In this document: piece after piece, positions 33,323-42,204 of the stretch | Layout of the letters: the number at the start of each line of letters is the position of its first letter | How positions within the stretch are numbered: the first letter of the stretch is position 1 | Assembly (NCBI GenBank): GCA_947499725.1 | Contig: CANMPK010000003.1 | Coordinates: forward strand, 62,001 to 126,000 | DNA from: an uncultured Paracoccaceae bacterium | GTDB lineage: Bacteria; Pseudomonadota; Alphaproteobacteria; Rhodobacterales; Rhodobacteraceae | Direction of reading: 5' to 3' | DNA: 64,000 bases | Position numbers and translations under genes: made by a program | Notes under the pieces: model-generated | Told to the model about the DNA's origin: nothing | Databases searched by the model: none | What the model saw: only the letters and a program-made list of their open reading frames with translations

Positions 33323-35926
33323 ATGACGGATCAACAGACGCAAGGCCGCGCGCTGAGCGAAGAAGAACTACAAGATCTCGTATCTTCTTCAGATGCTGGG
33401 GCGCGCAATCCAGAAGGCCATGTCGGTACTTTTTTAGCTATTATTGCGATTACTTGGTCGCTTTTTCAGGTTGTTTTGGCTTCGCCTCTCGCGAACTACA
33501 TCTTGCCGGGGTCCGTTATTAACAACTCGCGCCAAATTCATTTGGCTTTTGCGATTTTCCTGGCCTTTATGGCCTATCCCGCTTTGAAATCGAGCCCGCG
33601 GAATTACATTCCGATCCAAGACTGGATCATGGCTGCTTTCGGCGCTTTTATCGCTTTGTATGGGTATTTCTTTTACCAAAAAATCGTCAACTCTGGCGGT
33701 CTGGCTGACGACATGGACAAATGGTTCGCGCTGGCTGGCTTAGTTCTATTGTTCGAAGCCGCACGCCGTGCACTTGGGCCGGCGATGGCGATCATCGCGA
33801 CAATTTTCTTGTTTTACGTTTTCTTTGGGTCATCAACTGTCGTGCCCGATGTCATCCGATGGGGCGGGGCCTCGCTTAAGAAAGCTATGAGCCACATGTG
33901 GATCACTTCTGAGGGGGTCTTTGGCATTGCGCTGGGCGTATCCACCAAGTTTGTTTTCTTGTTCGTTTTGTTTGGGGCTTTGCTCGATAAAGCGGGCGCC
34001 GGGAACTACTTCATCAAAATGGCGTTTGGTGCCTTGGGGCACCTGAAAGGCGGGCCTGCAAAGGCTGCGGTTGTAGGTTCTGCAGCGACTGGTTTGATTT
34101 CTGGTTCTTCAATCGCGAATGTTGTGACAACGGGTACTTTCACAATTCCGCTGATGAAGCGTGTGGGTTTCACGTCCGAGCAAGGGGGCGCGGTTGAGGT
34201 GGCCTCCTCTGTAAACGGCCAAATCATGCCGCCTGTCATGGGGGCCGCGGCCTTCTTAATGGTGGAATATGTGGGTATTTCCTATGTGGAAGTGATCACC
34301 CATGCCTTTTTGCCCGCGTCTATTTCCTACATTGCGCTTGTTTACATTGTGCATTTGGAAGCGGTTAAACGGAATATGCCAGTGCTTGGCGATCGTGTTG
34401 TGTCGATGGGTAAAACCATTGGCGGCATGGCTGCGTTCTTTGTTGGTTTCGCGCTTCTGTGTTACGGAGTGCAATACCCAGTTAAAGCGATCACATCTGT
34501 TCTTCCGGCTTCGGGCTTAATTCTGTCTGCGCTTGTTTGCCTAGCTTATGTGATTTTGCTGTATTTCGCAGCGCAGGTCCCAGATTTGGAGCCAGACGAC
34601 CCGCATGCCAAAGAGGTACAACTGCCTGTGGTCGGCGAGATTTACAAATCTGGTCTATATTATCTGCTTCCGATCATCGTGTTGGTTTACTTCTTGATGA
34701 TCGAGCAGAAATCCCCTGGTTTGTCTGCGTTCTGGGCGACGTCACTGCTGTTCGTGATACTGCTGACCCAAAGGCCTCTAAAGGCGATGTTTCGTGGTGA
34801 AAGCGCTCTGGTCGAACGTTTTAAAGACGGTGTCGTAGATCTGCTACAAGGATTGGTCGACGGCGCTCGCAACATGATTGGCATCGGCCTGGCGACGGCG
34901 ACAGCGGGTGTGATCGTGGGAACTGTTACACTGACAGGCGTAGGACAGGTCATGGCGGATCTTGTTGAATTTCTGTCAGGCGGTAATTTGATCTTGATGC
35001 TGATTATGGTTGGTCTTCTATCCCTCGTTCTTGGGATGGGGCTACCGACGACTGCGAACTATATCGTTGTATCCTCATTGATGGCTGGCGTTGTTGTCGA
35101 ACTGGGTGCGCAGTCTGGGCTTATTGTTCCCTTAATCGCGGTACACTTGTTTGTGTTCTATTTCGGCATCATGGCCGATGTGACACCCCCTGTAGGTCTC
35201 GCAAGTTTTGCTGCCGCTGCGGTGTCGGGTGGCGATGCGATCAAGACTGGCTTTACAGCATTTTTCTATTCGCTTCGTACAGTGGCGTTACCCTTTGTCT
35301 TCATCTTTAATACCGATTTGCTGCTCATCGATGTGACCTGGGCGCAAGGGATATTAGTCTTTGTGATATCGAGCATTGCCATCCTAGTCTTTACAGCAGG
35401 CACGATGGGCTATTTTGTGACAAAGAGCCGTATTTATGAAAGCATTGCACTTGTGCTGATCGCTTTCTCCTTGTTCAGACCAGACTTTTTCTTGGATCGT
35501 ATTCAGCCGCCATATCAAGACATTGAACCGACCGCATTGGTGGAAGCTGTTGATGCAGCCGCTGCTGGTTCAGAGTTGCGTATTGTTCTGAACGGGCCGG
35601 ATTTTGACACGGGCGAGTTGAAGGATACTACTTTGGTGTTGGCCATTGATGACACACCTGCCGGTGCACGTATGGATGCGCTTGGTCTGCTGACCTTCGA
35701 AGAAGAGGGTAAACTCCTTGTTGAAGAGCCGCTCTTTGGGACGCCGTATTCCGAAACTCTGCAAAGCTATGATTTCTATGCAGATGATTTTGTTACAGTG
35801 AAAGAAGTTCTGGCCCCATCGTCACAAATGCCAAAAGAACTGTTGTTTATTCCAGGGCTGATCTTACTTGCATTGATTTTCTTCGTCCAAAAAGCGCGTG
35901 TAAATAGAGAAGGAGTTCCAGCATGA
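33323..35926 (+). CDS. TAXI-TRAP fused membrane permease (4TM/12TM)
   Basis: Fused small and large TRAP subunits, about 867 residues. Four N-terminal helices precede a DctM-type body with GLISGSSIANVVTTGTF, NGQIMPPVMGAAAF and LPTTANYIVVSSL, all typical of TRAP-TAXI fusions. The last ~130 residues form a soluble domain after a helix near 700-730, ending with one more hydrophobic segment. Start at 33323 has GGGAGTG upstream. The frame from 33281 begins inside the hairpin area. The stop overlaps the UspA gene as ATGA. Confidence 0.9.
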   Translation: MTDQQTQGRALSEEELQDLVSSSDAGARNPEGHVGTFLAIIAITWSLFQVVLASPLANYILPGSVINNSRQIHLAFAIFLAFMAYPALKSSPRNYIPIQDWIMAAFGAFIALYGYFFYQKIVNSGGLADDMDKWFALAGLVLLFEAARRALGPAMAIIATIFLFYVFFGSSTVVPDVIRWGGASLKKAMSHMWITSEGVFGIALGVSTKFVFLFVLFGALLDKAGAGNYFIKMAFGALGHLKGGPAKAAVVGSAATGLISGSSIANVVTTGTFTIPLMKRVGFTSEQGGAVEVASSVNGQIMPPVMGAAAFLMVEYVGISYVEVITHAFLPASISYIALVYIVHLEAVKRNMPVLGDRVVSMGKTIGGMAAFFVGFALLCYGVQYPVKAITSVLPASGLILSALVCLAYVILLYFAAQVPDLEPDDPHAKEVQLPVVGEIYKSGLYYLLPIIVLVYFLMIEQKSPGLSAFWATSLLFVILLTQRPLKAMFRGESALVERFKDGVVDLLQGLVDGARNMIGIGLATATAGVIVGTVTLTGVGQVMADLVEFLSGGNLILMLIMVGLLSLVLGMGLPTTANYIVVSSLMAGVVVELGAQSGLIVPLIAVHLFVFYFGIMADVTPPVGLASFAAAAVSGGDAIKTGFTAFFYSLRTVALPFVFIFNTDLLLIDVTWAQGILVFVISSIAILVFTAGTMGYFVTKSRIYESIALVLIAFSLFRPDFFLDRIQPPYQDIEPTALVEAVDAAAAGSELRIVLNGPDFDTGELKDTTLVLAIDDTPAGARMDALGLLTFEEEGKLLVEEPLFGTPYSETLQSYDFYADDFVTVKEVLAPSSQMPKELLFIPGLILLALIFFVQKARVNREGVPA

Positions 35927-36354
35927 GCCGTCCAGTTTTATGTGCCATTGATATCTCGAATGCAGGTAAGGACGATGCGGTGCTAAAAGAGGCGCAACGT
36001 TTGGCTGATCTAGATGGTGCTCAGCTTGATGTTGTCACCGTAATTCCGGATTTTGGTAAGAGCCTCGTGGCAGGGTTCTTTGATAAAACCCATCACGATG
36101 ATGCAGTAGAAACAGCACGAAAGGCGCTTCAGAATCAGATCGTCGCAAGTCTTGGCGGTGATGCGGATGCCAAAGTGCGCCATGTGGTGGCAACCGGTTC
36201 AGCCTATGAAGAAATTCTAAGGGTCGCAGGAGAAGCGAATTCTGGTCTGATTGTGATCGGAGCACATAAGCCCGACTTTGCTGACTATCTATTAGGGCCA
36301 AATGCAGCGCGCGTTGTACGCCATTCGAAGTGTTCGGTGCACGTGGTGCGGTAA
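35923..36354 (+). CDS. Universal-stress-family protein of the TAXI-TRAP operon (TeaD-like)
   Basis: UspA-family protein of 143 residues with the ATP-binding signature near the end (GLIVIGAHKPDFADYLLGPNAARVVRHSKCSVHVVR; core G-x2-G-x9-G-S/T variant). It overlaps the permease gene by 4 bp. In Halomonas the equivalently placed TeaD regulates the TeaABC TRAP transporter, so a similar ATP-dependent regulation of transport is the best guess. Confidence 0.85.
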   Translation: MSRPVLCAIDISNAGKDDAVLKEAQRLADLDGAQLDVVTVIPDFGKSLVAGFFDKTHHDDAVETARKALQNQIVASLGGDADAKVRHVVATGSAYEEILRVAGEANSGLIVIGAHKPDFADYLLGPNAARVVRHSKCSVHVVR

Positions 36355-36369
36355 GGAAAGCCATCGAAG

Positions 36370-36933
36370 ATGAACAAAGTTTTTGAGCCAATTTCAGACA
36401 GCAATTGGCCAAAGGACATCGAAGACATGCAAAAGGGCTTTGCTGGGGGGCTGAATGTCTACAGAACCATGGCCCATCATCCTGCTTTGCTAAAAGCTTG
36501 GTCGGACTTGCGTGAACACGTTGTCAATCAAACCTCGCTAGGTGCGGAATTTAGCGAGGTTGTCATCTTACGGACAGGTGTGCGTCTTGAGTCCAGTTAT
36601 GAGTGGTATCAGCATATTGTGCGCGGCCGAAAGTCTGGGCTGACGGACGATCGCATCGCCTGTTTGAATGGACCGCTGAAGGACATTAGAGGCAAAGATG
36701 TATTGCTCGCGAAAGCTGTTGATCAGCTTTTTGATCAGCGACAGCTTTCAACTGAGGTCTGTCAGGAATTGGTTGCTGAAATTGGCAAGCAAGGGGTGAT
36801 GGACCTCATTGCGACCGTAGGTTTTTACACAACGCTAGGCTTCATGCTGAATTCGTTCGAAACACCGCTTGATAGAGATATCATGGCAGAACTTCAGGCC
36901 GCGCCTTTTACAGGTAAACTGTCTGGCAATTGA
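36370..36933 (+). CDS. Carboxymuconolactone-decarboxylase/AhpD-like protein
   Basis: All-helical protein of 187 residues in the CMD family. The central helix SSYEWYQHIVRGRKSGLTDDRI corresponds to the AhpD/CMD active-site helix, but the CxxC pair of AhpD peroxidases is absent (SSYEW instead), so a decarboxylase-like or unknown function is more likely than peroxide reduction. It is the last gene of the TAXI-TRAP operon, 15 bp after UspA, and is followed by a strong terminator. Substrate unknown. Confidence 0.82.
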   Translation: MNKVFEPISDSNWPKDIEDMQKGFAGGLNVYRTMAHHPALLKAWSDLREHVVNQTSLGAEFSEVVILRTGVRLESSYEWYQHIVRGRKSGLTDDRIACLNGPLKDIRGKDVLLAKAVDQLFDQRQLSTEVCQELVAEIGKQGVMDLIATVGFYTTLGFMLNSFETPLDRDIMAELQAAPFTGKLSGN

Positions 36934-36971
36934 GTGTGACAGTCTTTTTTGATCGGCACTCCCTAACAGAA

Positions 36972-37004
36972 AAGGCCGACATCGTGGTTCACGATGTCGG
37001 CCTT
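36972..37004. terminator. Bidirectional terminator between CMD-like gene and acnB
   Basis: The 15-bp perfect stem AAGGCCGACATCGTG pairs around a GTT loop, followed by CGTTTT on the plus strand. It sits between convergent genes and likely ends both transcripts. Confidence 0.9.
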
Positions 37005-37024
37005 CGTTTTAGATATCAATCTGA

Positions 37025-39817
37025 TCAGTAGTGAACAGACAGTGTATCAGGGTTCTTTGCGCCAGACGGCGCGAACTTAGTCAGGTCGATGCCTTCAACC
37101 GCGACTTTGTACTCTTCCAAAGTTGGTGTGCGGCCCAAGATGGCGGACAGTACAACAACCGGAGTAGAGCCCAGCAGGGATTCACCTTTCTTAGTCGCGC
37201 TGTCAGCGACAACTCGACCTTGGAACAGGCGCGTAGAGGTCGCTAGAACGGTGTCACCCTTTTCAGCTTTCTCTTGGTTACCCATGCAGAGGTTACAGCC
37301 AGGACGCTCCAGATACAGAATGTTCTCGTATTCAGTACGTGCCGTCTGCTTTGGCGCGGAGTCATCAAATTCGAAGCCAGAGTACTTCTGCAGTACTTCC
37401 CAGTCGCCTTCTTCCTTCAACTCATCAATGATGTTGTAGGTTGGGGCAGTCACAACCAGTGGTGCGTTGAATTCAACTTTGCCATTGGCCGCTTCTAGGT
37501 TGCGCAGCATCTGCGCTACGATTTTGATGTCGCCTTTGTGAACCATGCAGGAACCAACGAAGCCCAGATCCACCTTTTTCTCTGCTTTATAGTAAGAGAT
37601 TGGACGGATTGTGTCGTGTGTATAGCGCTTGGAAACGTCATTGTTGTTGACGTCAGGGTCGGCGATCATTGGTTCAACGATCTGGTTCAGATCAACAACA
37701 ACTTCTGCGAAGTACTTTGCGTTATCGTCTGGAACCAGCGCTGGCTTTTTGCCAGATTTGATTTCAGCGATACGCTCATCAGCTTTTGCGATCAGGCTTG
37801 CCAGCATGCCATTGTCATGCTCCATGCCTTTGTCGATCATGATCTGAATACGGGACTTTGCCAGTTCCAATGAGCCAATCAGCGTTTCATCGTTGGAGAT
37901 ACAGACAGAAGCTTTCGCTTTCATTTCTGCAGTCCAGTCGGTGAAAGTGAAGGCTTGGTCAGCCAGCAGTGTGCCAATGTGAACTTCGATCACGCGGCCT
38001 TGGAAGACGTTGTCACCGTGTTGATCCAGCATCTGCGCCTGTGTTGCGTGAACCACATCGCGGAAGTCCATGTAATCGGCCATTTCACCTTTGAAGGTTA
38101 CTTTAACGGATTCAGGAATTGGCATGGAGGATTCACCAGTTGCCAGTGCCAGAGCAACAGTACCAGAGTCCGCACCAAAGGCGACGCCTTTGGACATACG
38201 TGTGTGGCTGTCGCCGCCGATGATGACATCCCAGTCGCTTACAGTGATGTCGTTCAGCACCTTGTGAATAACGTCTGTCATGGAGTGATAGACGCCCTTA
38301 GGGTCACGGCCAGTCACCAGACCGAAGTCGTTCATGAACTTCATCAGGCGAGGTGTGTTTTCCTGCGCTTTGATGTCCCAAACAGACGCTGTGTGACAAC
38401 CGGACTGGTATGCACCGTCAACGCTTGGAGAAACTGTCATGGCCGCCATGGCTTCCAGTTCCTGCATGGTCATCAGGCCAGTTGTATCCTGAGAACCGAC
38501 GATGTTCACTGCAACGCGTACGTCAGAGCCGGCGTGCAGAGTTTTGCCTGGCGTTGTGCCACGTGCGTTTGCGTTGAAGATTTTCTCTACCGCAGTCAGG
38601 CCTTGACCCTCGTGAGAGATTTCTTTGGATGGCGCGAATGCGGATTGCAGTTCGATGCCCAAAGATTCACACGCAAATGTTTGCAGTTTCTTACCGAAGA
38701 CGATCGCGTAGGAACCGCCCGCCTTCATGAACTCGACTTTTTGTGGCGTAAAGGATGCTGCAAGGTCTGCCAGCTCTGTTTCGCCTGTTTCGTCGTACAG
38801 CTTTTTCTCTTTTGTGTTGATGGTCAGCACGGTGCCTGTTTCAACAGAGTAAGCTTGTTCAAGAACTGCGTCGCCGTTTTCGTCTTCAACAACATTGCCG
38901 TCTGCGTCCAGCTTTTTGACCCAGTTTTTAAGGTCGACACCGATACCACCTGTCACGCCAACAGTTGTCAGGAAGATTGGTGAGATGCCGTTTGTGCCTG
39001 CAACAACTGGAGCGTAGTTCACGAAAGGCACATAAGGGCTGGCTTGCTTACCAGTCCAAAGAGCAACGTTGTTCACGCCGGACATACGGGAAGAGCCAAC
39101 ACCCATGGTGCCTTTTTCCGCGATCAGCATAACACGCTTGTCTGGGTGCGCGGCTTTCATCGCTTCGATTTCTTCCTGAGCTTCAGGAGAGATCATGCAC
39201 TTGCCGTGCAATTCACGGTCCGCACGAGAGTGCGCTTGGTTGCCCGGAGACAGAAGGTCAGTGGAGATATCACCGATGCCAGCGATATATGTGATTACTT
39301 TTACTTCTTCTTCGACGTCAGGCAGCTTTGTAAAGAATTCGGCAGCGGCGTAGCTTTCCAGGATGTCTTTTGCGACAGCGTTACCCGCTTTGAATGCGGC
39401 GTCCAAGCGATCTGTATCTGCTTCGTACAGGAAAACCTGTGTTTTCAGAACGTCTGCTGCTTTGGATGCAGTGTCAGCATCGTCGCCCAGTGCGAGATCC
39501 AGAAGAACCTCAACAGACGGGCCACCCTTCATGTGGGACAGAAGTTCGAAGGCAAAAGTCGGAGTGATTTCTTCTACAGTTGCTTCACCCAGAATGATTT
39601 CTTTCAGGAAAGCAGCTTTCACACCTGCGGCGTTCGTTGTGCCAGGCAGGGTGTTGTAGATGAAATACTGCAGCGAGTCCGCGCGGTATTCGTTGGATGT
39701 GTCTTTGATTTGTTCAATCAGTTCGCCGACCAGGGCGCCGTCGTCGATTGGCTTGGGGTTGAGGCCCTGCTCTTTGCGCGTTTCGATTTCGTTTAGATAG
39801 TCTGTGTACAAACTCAT
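37025..39817 (-). CDS. acnB: Aconitate hydratase B / 2-methylisocitrate dehydratase
   Basis: [4Fe-4S] aconitase of the AcnB type, 930 residues, interconverting citrate and isocitrate in the TCA cycle (and 2-methylisocitrate). The HEAT-like N-terminal domain (1-160) specific to AcnB is present. Cluster and substrate regions include GCHTASVWDIKAQENTPRL, GGDSHTRMSKGVAFG and GCNLCMGNQEKAEKG, whose cysteines bind the cluster. It stands alone in a leftward unit. A perfect TGGTATACCA palindrome lies 88 bp upstream of its start. Confidence 0.95.
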   Translation of the reverse strand: MSLYTDYLNEIETRKEQGLNPKPIDDGALVGELIEQIKDTSNEYRADSLQYFIYNTLPGTTNAAGVKAAFLKEIILGEATVEEITPTFAFELLSHMKGGPSVEVLLDLALGDDADTASKAADVLKTQVFLYEADTDRLDAAFKAGNAVAKDILESYAAAEFFTKLPDVEEEVKVITYIAGIGDISTDLLSPGNQAHSRADRELHGKCMISPEAQEEIEAMKAAHPDKRVMLIAEKGTMGVGSSRMSGVNNVALWTGKQASPYVPFVNYAPVVAGTNGISPIFLTTVGVTGGIGVDLKNWVKKLDADGNVVEDENGDAVLEQAYSVETGTVLTINTKEKKLYDETGETELADLAASFTPQKVEFMKAGGSYAIVFGKKLQTFACESLGIELQSAFAPSKEISHEGQGLTAVEKIFNANARGTTPGKTLHAGSDVRVAVNIVGSQDTTGLMTMQELEAMAAMTVSPSVDGAYQSGCHTASVWDIKAQENTPRLMKFMNDFGLVTGRDPKGVYHSMTDVIHKVLNDITVSDWDVIIGGDSHTRMSKGVAFGADSGTVALALATGESSMPIPESVKVTFKGEMADYMDFRDVVHATQAQMLDQHGDNVFQGRVIEVHIGTLLADQAFTFTDWTAEMKAKASVCISNDETLIGSLELAKSRIQIMIDKGMEHDNGMLASLIAKADERIAEIKSGKKPALVPDDNAKYFAEVVVDLNQIVEPMIADPDVNNNDVSKRYTHDTIRPISYYKAEKKVDLGFVGSCMVHKGDIKIVAQMLRNLEAANGKVEFNAPLVVTAPTYNIIDELKEEGDWEVLQKYSGFEFDDSAPKQTARTEYENILYLERPGCNLCMGNQEKAEKGDTVLATSTRLFQGRVVADSATKKGESLLGSTPVVVLSAILGRTPTLEEYKVAVEGIDLTKFAPSGAKNPDTLSVHY

Positions 39818-39904
39818 GGCTAGCTCGGCAAATTAGAGTTGAATTAAGCTTGATAAGTCGGCGTGCAGAATCTGCGACCGCCTCGGAAGCATTGCTGTAT
39901 GCGG

Positions 39905-39914
39905 TGGTATACCA
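39905..39914. promoter_or_regulatory. Palindrome TGGTATACCA upstream of acnB
   Basis: A perfect 10-bp palindrome of the kind bound by FCD-type GntR regulators. It shares the core TGGTATAC with the operators in front of the algS-like operon at 44.5 kb. It may place acnB under the same or a related regulator. Confidence 0.35.
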
Positions 39915-40114
39915 AACTCTTGCCGCTTGCAAGGTGCTGGCCCCATCGCTTTCTGGGTTACATTCTCTTTTTAGAGAGAAAGTGGCGTTGAAAACAAGGT
40001 GACCTGTCTAAACTGAGGCAAATTTACACGCGAGGGGCAGGATGGCTTAATGGACTGTTTTTGTCGGGCTTTGTCGGGAAATTAAGTTGGGTTTTTCGTT
40101 CACGATAATGAAAA

Positions 40115-40139
40115 CGCCCAGCTGCTTGGCAGCTGGGCG
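40115..40139 (-). terminator. Terminator of pepF
   Basis: CGCCCAGCTGC pairs with GCAGCTGGGCG around a 3-base loop. On the minus strand it is followed by GTTTTC. It lies 26 bp past the pepF stop. Confidence 0.88.
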
Positions 40140-40164
40140 CAAAAATTATTCGTAGGTTGATGGC

Positions 40165-41985
40165 TTAAGCTTCCATCGCTTCAAGTTCATCAATCATAGA
40201 AGAGATCATGGACAGGCCCTTGTCCCAGAATTTTGGATCGCTCGCGTCCAAGCCAAATGGTTTTAGAAGTTCAGAGTGGTGTTTCGAACCACCAGCTTTG
40301 AGCATTTCTAGGTATTTGTCTTCGAACCCTTCATCACCATCAGCGTAGACTGCATAAAGTGCGTTCACCAAACCATCTCCAAATGCATAAGCGTAAACAT
40401 AGAATGGTGAATGCACAAAGTGCGGGATATAAGCCCAGAAAGTTTCGTAGCCTTCCATGAATTCGAATGCAGGCCCGAGGGACTGTGCTTGAACAGACAT
40501 CCAAAGTGCATTGATGTCTTCAGGTGTAAGCTCGCCTTCGCTACGCGCAGCGTGCAGCTTGCACTCAAAGTCGTAGAACGCAATTTGGCGTACTACCGTG
40601 TTGATCATGTCTTCAACCTTGCCGGCTAGAAGCACTTTGCGCTCTTCTTGTGTGTCTGCCTTGTCGAGCATTTTGCGGAAGGTCAGCATTTCACCGAAGA
40701 CCGAGGCGGTCTCGGCCAAGGTCAGTGGCGTGGAAGAAAGCATTTCGCCTTGTTCCGCAGCTAAGACCTGATGCACACCATGACCTAATTCATGGGCAAG
40801 TGTCATAACATCCCGCGGTTTGCCCAAGTAGTTAAGCATGACGTATGGGTGCACATTGGTGACCGTTGGGTGCGCGAAAGCCCCAGGTGCTTTACCAGGT
40901 TTGACTTCAGCGTCGATCCAACCTTTTGTGAAAAAAGGCTTAGCGATATCTGCCATGCGCGGGTCAAAGGCGGCATATGCTTCAATGACTGTGGCTTCGG
41001 CTTCATCCCATTCCACAACGCGTGTGTCTTCCATTGGAAGTGGCGCGTTGCGGTCCCAGACCTGCATTGTGTCTAGGCCGAGCCATTTGCGCTTTAGTTC
41101 GTAGTAGCGGTGGCTCAGTTTTGGATAAGCGGCAACCACAGCGTTGCGAAGCGCTTCGACAACTTCTGGCTCTACATCATTGGAAAGGTGGCGTCCGTGT
41201 TGTGCGCTTGGCATGTTCCGCCAGCGATCAAGCACTTCTTTTTCCTTGGCTTGGGTGTTGTGTACACGCGCAAAGGTCTTGATGTTTGCACCAAGGACGC
41301 GCGCCACTTCTTTTGCCGCGGCTTCACGTTTACTGCGGTCTTGTTCTGTAAGGTAGTTCAGGGTCGCTTCGATATTCAGCGTCTGACCTTCCATCTCAAA
41401 CTCAAGACCAGCAATTGTTTCATCAAACAGACGCTCCCACGCGTCGCCGACAACGCCAAGATCATGCAGGAACTTTTCGAGTTCGTCAGACAGTTGGTGC
41501 GGTTTCATGGAGCGAATGCGGTCAAAAACCGGCTTGTAACGTGCCAAGTCAGCGTTTTCCGCGAACATGGACGTCAGCGCTTCGTCGTTGATGCGGTTCA
41601 GTTCGAGCGTAAAGAAAACCAATGGCGTCGAAAAGTCAGTGAGCTGTTCTTGGCAATTTGACATAAATTGCGCGCGCTCTGCGTCCACAGTCATTTGATA
41701 GTAGCGCAGCCCAGCATAGGACATGATGCGGCCAGAGACTTGGCTGATCTTTTCGTTACGTTGCACACATTCCAGAAGGCCGGCAGCATCAAGGTCTGCC
41801 AGCTTGTTTTCATAGTCAGCTGCAAAACTTGCGCATTCTGCTTCCAGCCAAGCAAGATCGGCCTGCAGTTCTTTCGAATCGGGCGCGCTATACAGGTCTG
41901 ACAGATCCCACTCGGGCAATTGGCCGAGCCCTTCGGTGCCGTTGCTAGAGTTGGCGTCGTAAACAGGGAATGGCAGATTGAGCAT
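40165..41985 (-). CDS. pepF: Oligoendopeptidase F (M3 metallopeptidase)
   Basis: Cytoplasmic zinc oligopeptidase of 606 residues. The HExxH motif is in LAHELGHGVHQ (His398, Glu399, His402) with the third ligand Glu in the following helix (TLAETASVFGEM). The N-terminal helical domain and C-terminal YAYAFGDGLVNALY are typical. GAGG five bases upstream supports the ATG. It is monocistronic with its own terminator and unrelated to neighbouring catabolic operons. Confidence 0.93.
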   Translation of the reverse strand: MLNLPFPVYDANSSNGTEGLGQLPEWDLSDLYSAPDSKELQADLAWLEAECASFAADYENKLADLDAAGLLECVQRNEKISQVSGRIMSYAGLRYYQMTVDAERAQFMSNCQEQLTDFSTPLVFFTLELNRINDEALTSMFAENADLARYKPVFDRIRSMKPHQLSDELEKFLHDLGVVGDAWERLFDETIAGLEFEMEGQTLNIEATLNYLTEQDRSKREAAAKEVARVLGANIKTFARVHNTQAKEKEVLDRWRNMPSAQHGRHLSNDVEPEVVEALRNAVVAAYPKLSHRYYELKRKWLGLDTMQVWDRNAPLPMEDTRVVEWDEAEATVIEAYAAFDPRMADIAKPFFTKGWIDAEVKPGKAPGAFAHPTVTNVHPYVMLNYLGKPRDVMTLAHELGHGVHQVLAAEQGEMLSSTPLTLAETASVFGEMLTFRKMLDKADTQEERKVLLAGKVEDMINTVVRQIAFYDFECKLHAARSEGELTPEDINALWMSVQAQSLGPAFEFMEGYETFWAYIPHFVHSPFYVYAYAFGDGLVNALYAVYADGDEGFEDKYLEMLKAGGSKHHSELLKPFGLDASDPKFWDKGLSMISSMIDELEAMEA

Positions 41986-42096
41986 GGAGGCCTCATAAGA
42001 AAACTTTGTTAAAGTGAGTTAGGCAGAGTGCATGGCAGGGTGCAAGGGGGCAGGGCGTAATCCTTGAGCTTGGAAAAAGAAGTGATCATAAAAATG

Positions 42097-42112
42097 TTGT
42101 AAAAATTTGTAA
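42097..42112 (+). promoter_or_regulatory. Tandem TTGTAA box upstream of ketoglutarate-semialdehyde dehydrogenase
   Basis: The 16-mer TTGTAAAAATTTGTAA carries two TTGTAA half-sites exactly 10 bp apart, 93 bp before the ATG. Nearly identical 16-mers precede the TRAP operon (54011) and kdgK (58509, minus), so it is a probable operator of the FadR-type regulator at 58.6-59.4 kb. Confidence 0.6.
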
Positions 42113-42204
42113 TATTGGTTGTTGGTTTTTATATGTATGACCGACTCGGTGAGTAGAATCTGTTGCTTGCCTAAATGCATTAGAAATTCCAACGTGAGGT
42201 GGAC

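Larger units (their letters stand above)
39818..40164. other. acnB upstream region and pepF terminator region
   Basis: There is no gene in these 347 bp. It contains the TGGTATACCA palindrome (39905-39914), a GAGAAAG-rich hairpin-like segment near 39970 and the pepF terminator (40115-40139). Confidence 0.5.

Noticed and set aside
37955-39796. Long plus-strand frames opposite acnB
   Set aside because: AcnB is unmistakable on the minus strand. The opposing frames are Cys/Phe/His-rich shadows without ribosome sites.
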